Shown: positions 27,461-37,452, counted from the first letter of the stretch. The stretch: DNA of 64,000 bases from Saccharomonospora marina XMU15 (GCF_000244955.1 NZ_CM001439.1:4014643-4078642), one strand, 5' to 3'. The notes: a model not told the origin generated them from the letters alone. Numbers and translations: made by a program.

Positions 27461-27605
27461 CCGTCGGTGAATCGCCCGCGCCCGGACGTCGAGGTCCAGT
27501 TCGTCCCAGGCTCGATCGGCCGTCAACCGCGACGCCGGAGCCTGCGTCGACCACGCCCGGGTCGGTCACCGTGGCGTTCGGGCTCGCGTCCTCCCGTACC
27601 ACTCG
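27461..27605 (-). pseudogene. Internally deleted, frameshifted copy of the PIN-domain gene region
   Basis: This segment aligns with both ends of the neighbouring PIN gene region but lacks its middle, about 325 bp corresponding to 27826-28150. Positions 27461-27534 match the 3' end of the PIN gene (TADRAWDELD against TADRAWGELK) with one extra base that shifts the frame. Positions 27535-27605 match the sequence upstream of the PIN gene, including a 39-bp identical stretch. It is best read as a dead duplicate. I see no other gene between 27259 and 27753. Confidence 0.55.
27559..27597. repeat. 39-bp direct repeat, copy 1
   Basis: Identical over 39 bases to 28174-28212. It lies at the upstream edge of the deleted PIN copy. 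It may be a dispersed intergenic repeat of this genome or simply the retained upstream region of a duplicated locus. Confidence 0.8.
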
Positions 27606-27753
27606 GTCTGCCGGCGAAACGGAGGAATGAGTTCCAAGCCACGGCACGGGTCCGTCACGGCGAACGCCTGGAGGACCGAGCGCGGCCGGAGACCACAATG
27701 TACGGTCGGCGGGCGGAAGATCGGAAGTACGGCGGAACCGGATCGCGCACCCG

Positions 27754-28140
27754 TCAGCGAATCAACCGCACCCGCACGTCCGACTTCAGTTCGCCCCAGG
27801 CACGATCGGCGGTCACCGCGACGCCATCCGGCAGATCACCGGCGAGCGCCAGACAGGCCCGGTCGGCCAGGGACAATCCCGCGTGCCGGGTGGCAGGCCA
27901 CGATCTTGCCGCGGCAACCGCCGCCGCGACATCGAACGGCGCCACTGTCGCACCCAGTGCGACGAGCGCGGCGGTATCGTCCTCAGCCGTCGCACTGCCC
28001 AACCGGGCGAGCTTCTGCACCACCTCGGCATAGTTGACCGCCGACATCACCGAGCCGGGAAGCAACTCGGCGACCTGTTCGTGCCCGCGTTCCGCACGCA
28101 GCAGCGCCAGGGCAGCGCTGGCCTCCAGCACCGCCGCCAC
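27754..28140 (-). CDS. PIN-domain (VapC-like) ribonuclease, apparently without antitoxin
   Basis: About 128 residues with the PIN fold order: LEAS (E6), NYAEV (E39), LADRACLAL (D93) and TADRAW (D112). The first acid, Asp in nearly all PIN nucleases, is Glu here. The GTG at 28140 was chosen to match the family N-terminus; the frame stays open upstream through repeat sequence. VapC toxins cut tRNA or rRNA and are normally encoded just after an antitoxin. The 195 bases upstream show no convincing antitoxin gene, only a 39-bp repeat and broken frames. The gene may therefore be an orphan or decaying toxin. Confidence 0.6.
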   Translation of the reverse strand: MAAVLEASAALALLRAERGHEQVAELLPGSVMSAVNYAEVVQKLARLGSATAEDDTAALVALGATVAPFDVAAAVAAARSWPATRHAGLSLADRACLALAGDLPDGVAVTADRAWGELKSDVRVRLIR

Positions 28141-28173
28141 GCCACACCCGAGCCTGCGTCGTCGCCCGCACCT

Positions 28174-28212
28174 GGGTCGGTCACCGTGGCGTTCGGGCTC
28201 GCGTCCTCCCGT
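28174..28212. repeat. 39-bp direct repeat, copy 2
   Basis: The second copy of the 39-bp identical stretch at 27559-27597, immediately upstream of the PIN-domain reading frame. It replaces the position where an antitoxin gene would be expected. Confidence 0.8.
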
Positions 28213-28335
28213 GCCGCTTCCGCTCGGCGCAACCCGTCGAGTTCTGCCGACCTCGCCGGACAAGACCTACTTCCCCGTATCACCAAATGCGCGGCAACAG
28301 GCCACAGCACTGGGCAAGCAGAGTTCGTCGTCGGC

Positions 28336-28794
28336 CTAGAACACCGGCAGCAGTACACCCTTCTCGCTGTCGGGCCTCGGCCCGAAGATCCTGCGCTGCT
28401 CCTGGCTGATCGGCACGTCGTTGATGCTGGCCTCGCGGCGGCGCATCAGTCCGTCGGGTGTGAACTCCCACAGCTCGTTGCCGTAGCTTCGCCACCACTG
28501 CCCCGAGTGGTCGTGGCATTCGTACTGGAAGCGCACGGCGATGCGGTTCTCCCGAAACCCCCACAGTTCCTTGCGCAGCGCGTAGTCGAGTTCGCGCTCC
28601 CACTTCTGGCGCAGGAACTCGACGATCTCGGCGCGCCCGACGACGTGGCGGTCACGGTTTCGCCACACCGAGTCCTCGGTGTAGGCCAGCGCGACCCGTT
28701 CGGGGTCCCTGGTGTTCCAGGCGTCCTCGGCGGCCTGGACCTTCTGCGCGGCGGTGGTCTCGTCGAACGGGGGAAACGGGGGGCGTGAGTTCAT
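28336..28794 (-). CDS. NTF2-like/SnoaL-type protein (DUF1348 family)
   Basis: A 152-residue cone-shaped NTF2-fold protein of the DUF1348 family. Characteristic segments are [43 protein letters not shown], and [26 protein letters not shown]. The family is widespread in bacteria and has no assigned reaction. The gene is divergent from a TetR regulator, 37-46 bases away, with an 18-bp operator between them. It is therefore almost certainly that regulator's target and may act on the small molecule it senses. Confidence 0.85.
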   Translation of the reverse strand: MNSRPPFPPFDETTAAQKVQAAEDAWNTRDPERVALAYTEDSVWRNRDRHVVGRAEIVEFLRQKWERELDYALRKELWGFRENRIAVRFQYECHDHSGQWWRSYGNELWEFTPDGLMRRREASINDVPISQEQRRIFGPRPDSEKGVLLPVF

Positions 28795-28805
28795 GCCGAC
28801 AGCCT

Positions 28806-28823
28806 AGAGAACGATCGTTCTCT
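28806..28823. promoter_or_regulatory. TetR operator between the NTF2-like and TetR genes
   Basis: AGAGAACGATCGTTCTCT is a perfect 18-bp palindrome in the 46-base gap between the divergent start codons (28794 and 28841). TetR-family proteins bind such sites as dimers, so it should repress both genes. Confidence 0.8.
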
Positions 28824-28840
28824 GGTCCAGGGTGGAAGGC

Positions 28841-29425
28841 ATGGACATCGAAGAGGCCAAGCGGCGGCTGCTGGACGCCGCCGAGGCCGAGTTCTACGAG
28901 CGCGGCATCCAGGCGGTGGGGATGGACGCGATCCGGGCCCGCTCTTCGGTCTCGCTGAAGCGGCTGTACCAGTGCTTTCCCTCCAAGGAAAGCCTGGTGG
29001 AGGCATATCTGCTGCGAAGGGACGAGCGGTGGCGGCGGGAGCTTGCCGACCACGTCACGGCCGCCGCCACCACGCCGGAGCAAGCTCCGCTGGCCGTCTT
29101 CGACTGGCTGCACGAGTGGTTTCGCAGGCCCGGCTTCCGCGGCTGCGCGTTCATCAATTCCTTCGGCGAACTCGGCTCGGGCTCGGCGCGTGTCGCGGCA
29201 GCCGCACGGCGGCACAAGGACGCGGTGCGCGGCTACCTGCGTGAGCTGTCCGAGAACGCGGGCGCCGCCGATCCGGATCTGCTCGCCGAGCAACTGCTCA
29301 CCCTGGTCGAGGGGGCCACCGTGGTCGCGGCGATGTCCGACGACCCGACGGTGGCCCGCACCAGCCGCGCCGCGGCACGAACCCTGCTGGCGGCGACACC
29401 TCGACGGTCACCGCGGACACCGTGA
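28841..29425 (+). CDS. TetR-family transcriptional regulator
   Basis: About 194 residues. The N-terminal HTH is typical (RRLLDAAEAEFYERGIQAVGMDAIRARSSVSLKRLYQCFPSKESLV). The ligand domain (WLHEWFRRPGFRGCAFINSFGEL) is of the type often seen in AcrR/TetR_C subfamilies. I chose the ATG at 28841; a GTG at 28832 would add three residues. It is divergent from the DUF1348 gene, with a palindromic operator between them, so it is probably autorepressing. The inducer is unknown. Confidence 0.88.
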   Translation: MDIEEAKRRLLDAAEAEFYERGIQAVGMDAIRARSSVSLKRLYQCFPSKESLVEAYLLRRDERWRRELADHVTAAATTPEQAPLAVFDWLHEWFRRPGFRGCAFINSFGELGSGSARVAAAARRHKDAVRGYLRELSENAGAADPDLLAEQLLTLVEGATVVAAMSDDPTVARTSRAAARTLLAATPRRSPRTP

Positions 29426-29430
29426 ACGAC

Positions 29431-29467
29431 GCGAGGCCACGCGGGCACCCGGCCCGCGTGGCCTCGC
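29431..29467. terminator. Bidirectional terminator between tetR and aceB
   Basis: A perfect 15-bp stem (29431-29445 with 29453-29467) closes the 7-base loop CACCCGG. It sits between the convergent ends of the TetR gene and the malate synthase gene and could end both transcripts. Confidence 0.8.
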
Positions 29468-29486
29468 GGTTTCCTACCCCCCGGCT

Positions 29487-31100
29487 TCAGCCGGCCTCGG
29501 TCAGGTAACGGGCGTAGGCGGCGGTGGTGAAGAAGTTCGGCAGCTTCTCGCCGAGCGCGGCCTCGGCGAAGATCTCCCGAGCGTCGTCCAGCCGGTTGCC
29601 CGTGCCCAACTCGGCGCGGACGTCGGCCAGTTCCTCCTCCAGCCACTGCCAGGCCAGCTCGTGCGTCACCAGCGTGCCGTCGTCCAGCTTGGTGCCGTTG
29701 CGAAGCCACTGCCACACCTGACAGCGTGCTATCTCCGCGGTGGCGGCGTCCTCCATGAGGTTGAAGATCGCGGCCGCCCCGGAGCCACGCAGCCACGCGT
29801 CCAGGTAGCGCAGCGCCACGTTGATGTTGGACCGCACGCCCTGTTCGGTGACCTCGCCGCCCGCGCTCGCCACGTTCAGCAGGTCCGGTGCATCGACCTC
29901 GACGTCCTCGCGCAGCTTGCCGAGCTGGTTCGACCAGCCGCCGAGCACACCGTCGAACACCTCCCGGCAGACGGGCACCAGCGCCGGGTGGGCCACCCAC
30001 GACCCGTCGAAGCCCGCCTCGGCCTCGCGCTCCTTGTCCTCGCGGACCTTGCGCAGCGCCGTGGCGTTGACCTCCGGGTCCCTGCTGGGGATGAACGCGG
30101 CCATGCCGCCGATGGCATGCGCGCCACGCCGGTGGCAGGTGCGCACCAGCAGCTCGGTGTAGGCCCGCATGAACGGCACCGTCATCGTGACCTGCGCGCG
30201 GTCGGGAAGCACGTAGTCGGCACCCGCCTCGCCGAAGGTCTTGATGATGCTGAAGATGTAGTCCCACCTACCCGCGTTCAGCCCGGCGGAATGCTCGCGC
30301 AGTTCGTAGAGGATCTCCTCCATCTCGAACGCCGCGGTGATCGCCTCGATGAGCACCGTGGCCCGGATGGTGCCGCGCGGGATACCGAGTTCCTGCTGCG
30401 CGAAGCAGAACACGTCGTTCCACAACCGCGCCTCTTCGTGGCTTTCCAGCTTCGGCAGGTAGAAGTACGGCCCGCTGCCACGCGCGACGAGCTGGCGCGC
30501 GTTGTGGAAGAAGTACAGCCCGAAGTCGACGAGACTGGCTGGGACCGGCCGACCGTCGAGGCGGATGTGCTTCTCCACCAGGTGCCAGCCACGCGGCCGC
30601 ATCACGATCGTCGCCGGTTCGTCGCCGACCGTGTACCGCTTGCCGTTGTCGGTGAAGTCGATGTTCCGCCTGATCGCGTCGTACAGGTTGAGCTGGCCGC
30701 CGACGATGTTGCGCCACGTCGGCGACGTCGCGTCCTCGAAGTCGGCCAGCCACACCCTGGCACCGGAGTTCAGCGCGTTCACCGTCATCTTCCGGTCCGT
30801 GGGACCGGTGATCTCCACCCGACGGTCCTCCAGGCCCGGCGCGGGATGCGCCACCTGCCAGGACTCGTCGGCTCGCAGCGCGCGGGTCTCGGGCAGGAAG
30901 CCCAGCGTCTCCTCACCGGAGGCGATCCGCTCCCTGCGCCGCCGCCGGGCGTCGAGCAGTTCCCTGCGACGCCCCGCGAACGCGCTGTCCAGTTTGGCGA
31001 TGAACTCCAGCGCCGAGGGGGTGAGGATCTGCTCGAACCGTTCCCCCTCGGGGCCGGAGACCTTCATCCGGTCCTGCAGCCTGTCAGCCATCCCAGCCAT
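29487..31100 (-). CDS. aceB: Malate synthase A
   Basis: A 537-residue malate synthase that condenses glyoxylate and acetyl-CoA in the glyoxylate shunt. Family blocks include [68 protein letters not shown] and the C-terminal [19 protein letters not shown]. Length and order match type A enzymes rather than the longer GlcB. It begins 23 bases after the isocitrate lyase stop, so aceA-aceB is an operon. An internal ATG three codons in (31091) is an alternative start. Confidence 0.97.
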   Translation of the reverse strand: MAGMADRLQDRMKVSGPEGERFEQILTPSALEFIAKLDSAFAGRRRELLDARRRRRERIASGEETLGFLPETRALRADESWQVAHPAPGLEDRRVEITGPTDRKMTVNALNSGARVWLADFEDATSPTWRNIVGGQLNLYDAIRRNIDFTDNGKRYTVGDEPATIVMRPRGWHLVEKHIRLDGRPVPASLVDFGLYFFHNARQLVARGSGPYFYLPKLESHEEARLWNDVFCFAQQELGIPRGTIRATVLIEAITAAFEMEEILYELREHSAGLNAGRWDYIFSIIKTFGEAGADYVLPDRAQVTMTVPFMRAYTELLVRTCHRRGAHAIGGMAAFIPSRDPEVNATALRKVREDKEREAEAGFDGSWVAHPALVPVCREVFDGVLGGWSNQLGKLREDVEVDAPDLLNVASAGGEVTEQGVRSNINVALRYLDAWLRGSGAAAIFNLMEDAATAEIARCQVWQWLRNGTKLDDGTLVTHELAWQWLEEELADVRAELGTGNRLDDAREIFAEAALGEKLPNFFTTAAYARYLTEAG

Positions 31101-31123
31101 CTCGTCTTCCCTTCAGCGAGGGG

Positions 31124-32413
<1,290 letters not shown>

Positions 32414-32428
32414 CGTGGCCTCTCCAAC

Positions 32429-32566
32429 TTTGCGAACTTTGCGATAACTCGCCTGCTAACCCTGACGATGACATGTGCTGCGAAAACTCGGCCAGATCTC
32501 CAATTTGCCAATTTGTGCGAATTTTTCGTAGACTTCTGCGAAGGTTGCGAACACGTGCTTCGCAAA
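32429..32566. promoter_or_regulatory. Array of RamB-like boxes between aceA and ramB
   Basis: Several copies of a TTTGCGAA-type motif occupy the 216-base divergent region. They are TTTGCGAA at 32429-32436, TTTGCGAT at 32438-32445, a degenerate pair in AATTTGCCAATTTGTGCGAA at 32502-32521, TGCGAAGGTTGCGAA at 32537-32551, and the inverted TTCGCAAA at 32559-32566. Corynebacterium RamB binds AAAGTTTGCAAA-like sites upstream of aceA/aceB, so these fit binding sites for the adjacent regulator, controlling both directions. Confidence 0.65.
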
Positions 32567-32629
32567 GACGCGGAATCTACCGGCTTGATCGGTACCGCAC
32601 GGGAAACCCTTCGGAGGGAGTCGGGCAGC

Positions 32630-34060
32630 GTGGACAAAACCTTCGCGGGCGCGAGGTTGCGGCATCTGCGGGAGAGCCGGTCGATGAGCCAGGCAGACCT
32701 GGCGAGGCTGCTGGAGATCTCGCCGAGCTACCTCAACCAGATCGAGCACAACAGCAGGCCGCTGACCGTCCCGGTGCTGCTGCGCATCACCGAGGCCTTC
32801 GGTGTCGACGCCGAGTTCTTCGCCGACAACGACACCTCCCGGATCGTGGCCGACGTGCGGGAGGCGCTGCTGGACGAGTCCATCGGCGCGCCGGTCTCCC
32901 CCGGAGAGATCAACGACCTTGCCAAGAACCTGCCGACCATCGCCGACGCGCTGGTGAAGCTGCACCGCCGCTACCGCAACGCCGTGGAGAGCACCGCCGC
33001 CCTCGTCGCGGAGGACGGCCGCGGCATGCACGGCAGCGCCGCGGCGCCGCTTCCCCACGAGGAGGTGCGCGACTTCTTCTACGAGCGGGAGAACTACGTC
33101 GCCGAGCTCGACGAGCGCGCCGAGAAGATGTACGAGGAGCTTGGCCTGCGGCGCGGCGAGGTGCGCAACGGCCTTCGCGACCGGCTGGTGGAGCACTACG
33201 GCGTCACCGTCACCACGGAGGGAATCGACGAGGCCTCCGGCGAGCAGCACCGCTACGAGACGCAGGGCCGCATCCTGCGGATGGCCCCCAGCCTGCGCAT
33301 CGGGCAGCAGGCATTCCGGATGGCCTCGCAGATCGCGCTGCTGGAGTACGACGACCTCATCGACGAGCTGGCCGACTCGTGGGCGTTCTCCGGCCAACCG
33401 GCACGGTCGCTGGCGCGGGTGGGGCTGGCGAACTACTTCGCGGGCGCGCTGATCCTGCCCTACCGCCAGTTCCACGGGCAGGCCGAGCGGCTGCGCTACG
33501 ACATCGAACTGCTGTGCGACCACTTCGGCGTCGGCTTCGAGACGGTGTGCCACCGGCTGTCCACGTTGCAGCGGCCGAAGCTGCGGGGCATTCCGTTCTC
33601 GTTCGTGCGCGTCGATCGAGCGGGCAACATGTCGAAGCGGCAGTCCGCGGCCGGCTTCCACTTCTCCCGCGTCGGCGGCGCGTGCCCGCTGTGGGTGATC
33701 TACGAGGCGTTCACCTCGCCCGGCAAGATCCTCAGCCAGGTGGCCACGCTGCCCGACGGCAAGAGCTACTTCTGGGTGGCACGCACCATCGCCCGCAACA
33801 TCGGCGGCTACGGAAGCCCCGGCAAGATGTTCTCCGTCGGGCTGGGCTGCGAGCTACGCCACGCGCACCGACTCGTCTACTCCGCGGGCCTCGATCTCGA
33901 CGACAAGGCAGCGGCCACCCCGATCGGGATGGGCTGCAAGGTCTGCGAGCGGCCCGCCTGCCCGCAGCGCGCGTTCCCGACCATCGGCAAGCAACTCACC
34001 GTGGACGAGAACACCAGCACCTTCGTGCCCTACCCGGCCGTGCCGAAGCAGGACCCCTGA
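32630..34060 (+). CDS. ramB: RamB-type XRE/ImmA-Xre regulator of acetate and glyoxylate metabolism
   Basis: A 476-residue regulator. An XRE helix-turn-helix (residues 4-62, LRHLRESRSMSQADLARLLEISPSYLNQIEHNSRPLT) is followed by the conserved short-chain fatty-acyl regulator domain. That domain has an IrrE/ImmA-like segment (YRQFHGQAERLRYDIELLCDHFGVGFETVCHRLSTLQ) and a C-terminal Cys cluster (MGCKVCERPACPQR). I chose the GTG at 32630 because GGAGGG lies upstream and MDKTFAGARLRHLR is the family start; the frame is open far upstream on the strand opposite aceA. In Corynebacterium and mycobacteria the orthologues control icl and prp genes. The divergent placement against aceA supports that role. 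Confidence 0.92.
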   Translation: MDKTFAGARLRHLRESRSMSQADLARLLEISPSYLNQIEHNSRPLTVPVLLRITEAFGVDAEFFADNDTSRIVADVREALLDESIGAPVSPGEINDLAKNLPTIADALVKLHRRYRNAVESTAALVAEDGRGMHGSAAAPLPHEEVRDFFYERENYVAELDERAEKMYEELGLRRGEVRNGLRDRLVEHYGVTVTTEGIDEASGEQHRYETQGRILRMAPSLRIGQQAFRMASQIALLEYDDLIDELADSWAFSGQPARSLARVGLANYFAGALILPYRQFHGQAERLRYDIELLCDHFGVGFETVCHRLSTLQRPKLRGIPFSFVRVDRAGNMSKRQSAAGFHFSRVGGACPLWVIYEAFTSPGKILSQVATLPDGKSYFWVARTIARNIGGYGSPGKMFSVGLGCELRHAHRLVYSAGLDLDDKAAATPIGMGCKVCERPACPQRAFPTIGKQLTVDENTSTFVPYPAVPKQDP

Positions 34061-34093
34061 CCGGCGCGGTCGATCCGGCACGGCAGGCGTCGC

Positions 34094-34846
34094 TCACTCC
34101 CCCAGCGTCTTGCGCAGCGCCTTGGACGCCTTGCGGGCCATGTCCCGCACCGCCTCCCTGCGTTCGGCGTCGGCCTCGTAGTCGGCCTTGCGGTCGCGCA
34201 CCACGCGCGCGGGTGAGCCGACGGCGATGGCGTAGTCGGGAATGTCGCCGCGCACCACGGCGTGCGCGCCGAGCACGCAACCCCGGCCGACGCGCGTGCC
34301 GCGCAGCACCGACACCTTCGTGCCGATCCAGGTGTCCGGCCCGATCCGCACGGGAGCCTTGACGATGCCCTGGTCCTTGATCGGCAGGTTGATGTCGGTG
34401 GTGACATGGTCGAAGTCGCACACGTAGACCCAGTCGGCCACCAGCGTCGCCGCGCCGATCTCGATGTCGAGGTAGCCGTTGAGCACGTTCTGCCTGCCGA
34501 ACACCACCTTGTCCCCGATGCGCAGCGAACCCTCGTGGCAGCGGATGGCGTTGCCGTCACCGATGTGCACCCAGCGGCCGATCTCCATGCGCCCGTAACC
34601 GGGGCGGCAGTGGATCTCCACGTCACGGCCGAGGAACACCATGCCGCGCAGCACGATGTGCGGGTTGGCGATACGGAACTTCAGCAGTCGCCAGTAGCGC
34701 ACCAGGTACCACGGTGTGAAGGCGCGGTTGCGCACCACCCAGCGCAGCGAGTCGGCGGTCAGGAACCTCGCCTGCCTCGGGTCGCGGCGCGCCCGGCGCC
34801 AGCCCCGCAGCCGCGGCAGCACGGGTGAACCCCACATGGACGTCAT
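34094..34846 (-). CDS. Hexapeptide-repeat acyltransferase (Rv3034c-like)
   Basis: A 250-residue left-handed beta-helix transferase. After about 80 residues the hexapeptide ladder runs through GRDVEIHCRPG, IGRWVHIGDGNAI, IGDKVVFGRQNVLNG, APVRIGPDTWIGTKVSVLRG and VGRGCVLGAHAVVRGDIPDYAIAVGSPARVV, the hallmark of acetyltransferases. A basic helical tail follows. The ATG is at 34846. In M. tuberculosis the similar Rv3034c lies beside the methylglucose lipopolysaccharide genes and is a proposed acylating enzyme. Here it is about 9 kb from the glucan synthase, separated by inserts. Confidence 0.85.
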   Translation of the reverse strand: MTSMWGSPVLPRLRGWRRARRDPRQARFLTADSLRWVVRNRAFTPWYLVRYWRLLKFRIANPHIVLRGMVFLGRDVEIHCRPGYGRMEIGRWVHIGDGNAIRCHEGSLRIGDKVVFGRQNVLNGYLDIEIGAATLVADWVYVCDFDHVTTDINLPIKDQGIVKAPVRIGPDTWIGTKVSVLRGTRVGRGCVLGAHAVVRGDIPDYAIAVGSPARVVRDRKADYEADAERREAVRDMARKASKALRKTLGE

Positions 34847-34895
34847 GCGGTGACCGTAACCTGTGTCCCGGAGCAGCCGAGTGAGGGAGTGACCG

Positions 34896-35867
34896 ATGCC
34901 TACCAAGCTGGTCATCGACACCGACCCCGGCGTGGACGACGCGTTCGCGATCACGCTGGCCGCGCTCAGCGACGACGTCGACCTGCTCGGTGTCACGACG
35001 GTGTTCGGCAACGTCGGTCTGCCTGACACCACCCACAACGCGCGCCGCGTGCTGGCGCTGTGCGAGCGCGCCGACGTGCCGGTCGCGGCGGGGGCGGCGC
35101 GGCCGCTGGTGCATCCGCAGTGGCGGCAGGCGCGTCCCGTGCACGGCGACGACGGCCTCTCCGGGCGCGCACACCTGCTACCCGACCCGGAGCGCGACGT
35201 CGAGGGCATCGACGCGGTGAGCCTGCTGGCGAGGCTGCTCGCGGAGTCGGGGGAGCCGGTGACGATCGCCGCGATCGGGCCGCTGACCAACATCGCCACG
35301 TTGCTCGCGGCACATCCCGGCGCGGCCGAAAGGATCGCCCGCGTGGTGGTGATGGGCGGCGCGCTCGGGTACGGCAACAGCACCGCTGCGGCGGAGTTCA
35401 ACATCTTCAGCGACCCCGAGGCCGCCCACCGGGTGCTCACCGGTGGAGAGGTGTCCTGCGTGCTGGTGCCGATGGACCTGACCTATCGCTGCGCGGTGAG
35501 CGCCGACTGGCTCACCACGCTCGCGGCCTCCGGGCCGATCGGCGCAGCGCTGGAGGCGCTGACCCCTGCCTACCTCGCGCACTACCGCAAGGCGCTGGGC
35601 CGCGACGCGATGGCGTTGCACGACGCCGTCGCGGTGGCGGAGGCGATCAGCCCCGGGCTGCTGCGGACCGAGTCGGTGCCGGTGGCGGTCGAGACCTCGC
35701 TCGGCCCTGCTCGCGGAGCCACCGTGGTGGACCGCCGCAGGCCGCAGGTGCGGGCCGAGACCGAGGACCCGGGCCTGCACCGGCCGACGGTGGCCGTCGC
35801 GGTGGACACCGACCTGGACGAGCTGCGGGCGTTCCTGCTGCGGCGGCTGGCGGGAGAGTCGGCATGA
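34896..35867 (+). CDS. Inosine/uridine-preferring nucleoside hydrolase
   Basis: A 323-residue N-ribohydrolase that releases bases from ribonucleosides. The Ca-binding DTDPGVDDAFA opens the protein; FGNVGLPDTTHNARRVL, AIGPLTNIA, VVMGGALGYGNSTAAAEFNIFSDPEAAH and the C-terminal LHDAVAVAEAI with the second Asp follow. The gene begins about 50 bases from the divergent hexapeptide acyltransferase. It supplies purine/pyrimidine salvage; base preference cannot be read here. Confidence 0.92.
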   Translation: MPTKLVIDTDPGVDDAFAITLAALSDDVDLLGVTTVFGNVGLPDTTHNARRVLALCERADVPVAAGAARPLVHPQWRQARPVHGDDGLSGRAHLLPDPERDVEGIDAVSLLARLLAESGEPVTIAAIGPLTNIATLLAAHPGAAERIARVVVMGGALGYGNSTAAAEFNIFSDPEAAHRVLTGGEVSCVLVPMDLTYRCAVSADWLTTLAASGPIGAALEALTPAYLAHYRKALGRDAMALHDAVAVAEAISPGLLRTESVPVAVETSLGPARGATVVDRRRPQVRAETEDPGLHRPTVAVAVDTDLDELRAFLLRRLAGESA

Positions 35868-35901
35868 AGGGCGTTCTCACGGTCGCTGCACTGTCGCTGC
35901 C

Positions 35902-35907
35902 TATCCT
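35902..35907 (+). promoter_or_regulatory. Probable -10 box of the NlpC/P60 gene
   Basis: TATCCT ends 6 bases before the ATG at 35914. This places the transcription start at or next to the start codon and suggests a leaderless mRNA. No convincing -35 box was seen. Confidence 0.35.
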
Positions 35908-35913
35908 GTGCCC

Positions 35914-37065
35914 ATGAGCGGGGACGGTGAAGGACGGTCACGCAGGCGGACTCTTGGCATCGCGCTCGCCTCGGTGCTGGCCGCGGCGGCGGTGTTCACG
36001 GTGGCGATGCGGATGGCTCCCGGCGCCCAGGAGGACGTCAAGGCCGCCGCCTCCCCGGCAGGGACCTCCGCCGTGCCCGCACCGTCGACGAAGCAGGCGG
36101 CGCCGACGCGGCCGCCCGCAAGCCACACGCCCGTGCCGACCGAGTCTGGGTCCCGGTTCGAGCCGTGGGTCGACGACGTGGCTCGCTGGCTGGACATCCC
36201 TCGACCCGCGATGCACGCCTACGCCACCGCGACGGCGAGGCTGTCCGAGGAATCGCCGCGCTGCAACCTTTCCTGGGTGACGCTGGCCGGTGTCGGCAAG
36301 ACCACCACCGACCACGGCAGGGTCGGCGGCGGGCAGATCACCGAGGACGGCACGGTCTCCGAGCCCATCTCCACCGTGGAGTTCCGCGACTTCTCGGGCA
36401 AGGTCATCTCGCAGCCCGGTTCGGCGGGCCCGCTGCAACTGTCGCCCTCGGTGTGGCAGCGGTGGGCCGCAAGCGCTTCCGGCGACCAGCCCGACGTGCA
36501 GGACATCGACGACGCCGCACTGACGGCGGGCAGGGCGCTGTGCGCGCAGGGCAGGGACCTCTCCGACGGCGACGACTGGCTGGCCGGTGTGGCGCGGCTG
36601 CACCCCGCGCCGCTGTTCCTGCACCGCGTGCTGGCCACCGCCAACGTGTACGGAACGGTCGGGCAGAGCGGCAGGGAGCCCAACCCGGCGGCGCTGACCG
36701 CCGTCACCTTCGCCATCGAGAAGATCGGCCTGCCGTACGTGTGGGGCGGCAACGGCACCGAACACGGCGACGCGGGTTTCGACTGCTCCGGTCTGACCAC
36801 GGCCGCCTACGCCGAGGCCGGGGTGGAGCTGCTGCGCACGGCCCACACGCAGTACAACAGCGTGCCGCACGTGCCCGAGGGTGAGGAACCGCGACTCGGC
36901 GACCTGATCTTCTACGGCGACCCCGCGACCAAGATCCACCACGTCGGGCTCTACATCGGCAACCAGCAGATGATCGACGCGCCCACGTTCGGGCAAGCGG
37001 TGCAGGTGCACAACTACCGCACCCCCGGCGACGACTACGCGGGAGCGGGCCGACCGACGGGCTGA
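35914..37065 (+). CDS. NlpC/P60 cell-wall hydrolase with degenerate transglycosylase-like domain
   Basis: About 383 residues. An N-terminal membrane anchor or signal (residues 12-32) and a Pro/Ala/Thr-rich linker lead to a lytic-transglycosylase-like region. There TLAGVGKTTTDHGR replaces the usual TLAGIG-x-ES-x-HG, so the catalytic Glu appears lost. The C-terminal NlpC/P60 domain is intact: Cys in FDCSGLTTAA, His in KIHHVGLYIG, and a final polar residue. It would cleave stem peptides in peptidoglycan. The ATG at 35914 is preferred over a GTG at 35908. A transposon ATPase remnant abuts its stop codon. Confidence 0.85.
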   Translation: MSGDGEGRSRRRTLGIALASVLAAAAVFTVAMRMAPGAQEDVKAAASPAGTSAVPAPSTKQAAPTRPPASHTPVPTESGSRFEPWVDDVARWLDIPRPAMHAYATATARLSEESPRCNLSWVTLAGVGKTTTDHGRVGGGQITEDGTVSEPISTVEFRDFSGKVISQPGSAGPLQLSPSVWQRWAASASGDQPDVQDIDDAALTAGRALCAQGRDLSDGDDWLAGVARLHPAPLFLHRVLATANVYGTVGQSGREPNPAALTAVTFAIEKIGLPYVWGGNGTEHGDAGFDCSGLTTAAYAEAGVELLRTAHTQYNSVPHVPEGEEPRLGDLIFYGDPATKIHHVGLYIGNQQMIDAPTFGQAVQVHNYRTPGDDYAGAGRPTG

Positions 37066-37337
37066 CCATTGCCGCCAAGGGCCGCAAGGAATGGCATACC
37101 TCGCTGCTCGGCCTGGAACGGCTGCCGGTACTGGCCGACAAGTACCCGGGCATGCTCGCCGACGAGCTGTCGGACTATCTGTTCAACCACACCACCGGGC
37201 ACATCGGATCGTTGCCGGACCTGATCAACCGCGGCAGCGGCCGAGCGATCCGCGCCGGCGAGGAACGACTCAGCACCGGCGTGCCGGACCGGGTCAAGAT
37301 CGACGAAGCCGCCGAGTGCCTTTCCTGCAATCAGTGA
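37066..37337 (+). pseudogene. 3' remnant of a TniB-like transposon ATPase
   Basis: The frame ending at 37337 encodes about 90 residues with no start codon near its beginning. The stretch FNHTTGHIGSLPDLINRGSGRAIRAG and the ending VKIDEAAE resemble the C-terminus of TniB-type AAA ATPases that assist transposases. The Walker motifs and the rest of the gene are absent, and no transposase is nearby. It begins exactly at the end of the NlpC/P60 gene. It is a scar of an earlier insertion at the left edge of the accessory region. Confidence 0.55.
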
Positions 37338-37425
37338 AAGGTGTCGGTCGAAGCGGCCCGGGCAGCGGTAACGCATGTTGACCCCGGTGCCCGCCGCTGT
37401 GCTTCCATCAGGACGCACGCCGCAC

Positions 37426-37452
37426 GGTTACCTCGGCACCTTCGGGCCCGTC
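37426..37452 (+). promoter_or_regulatory. Predicted ECF promoter of sigma-1
   Basis: GGTTAC at 37426-37431, a 17-base spacer, and CGTC at 37449-37452. The same GGTTAC-N17-CGTC arrangement lies upstream of the carboxymuconolactone decarboxylase gene at 38389-38415. This suggests that the sigma factor recognises both and is autoregulated. Confidence 0.6.

Noticed and set aside
28141-28335. Antitoxin gene for the PIN-domain protein
   Set aside because: All three frames are broken or lack a start, and no HTH, AbrB or RHH pattern is visible.
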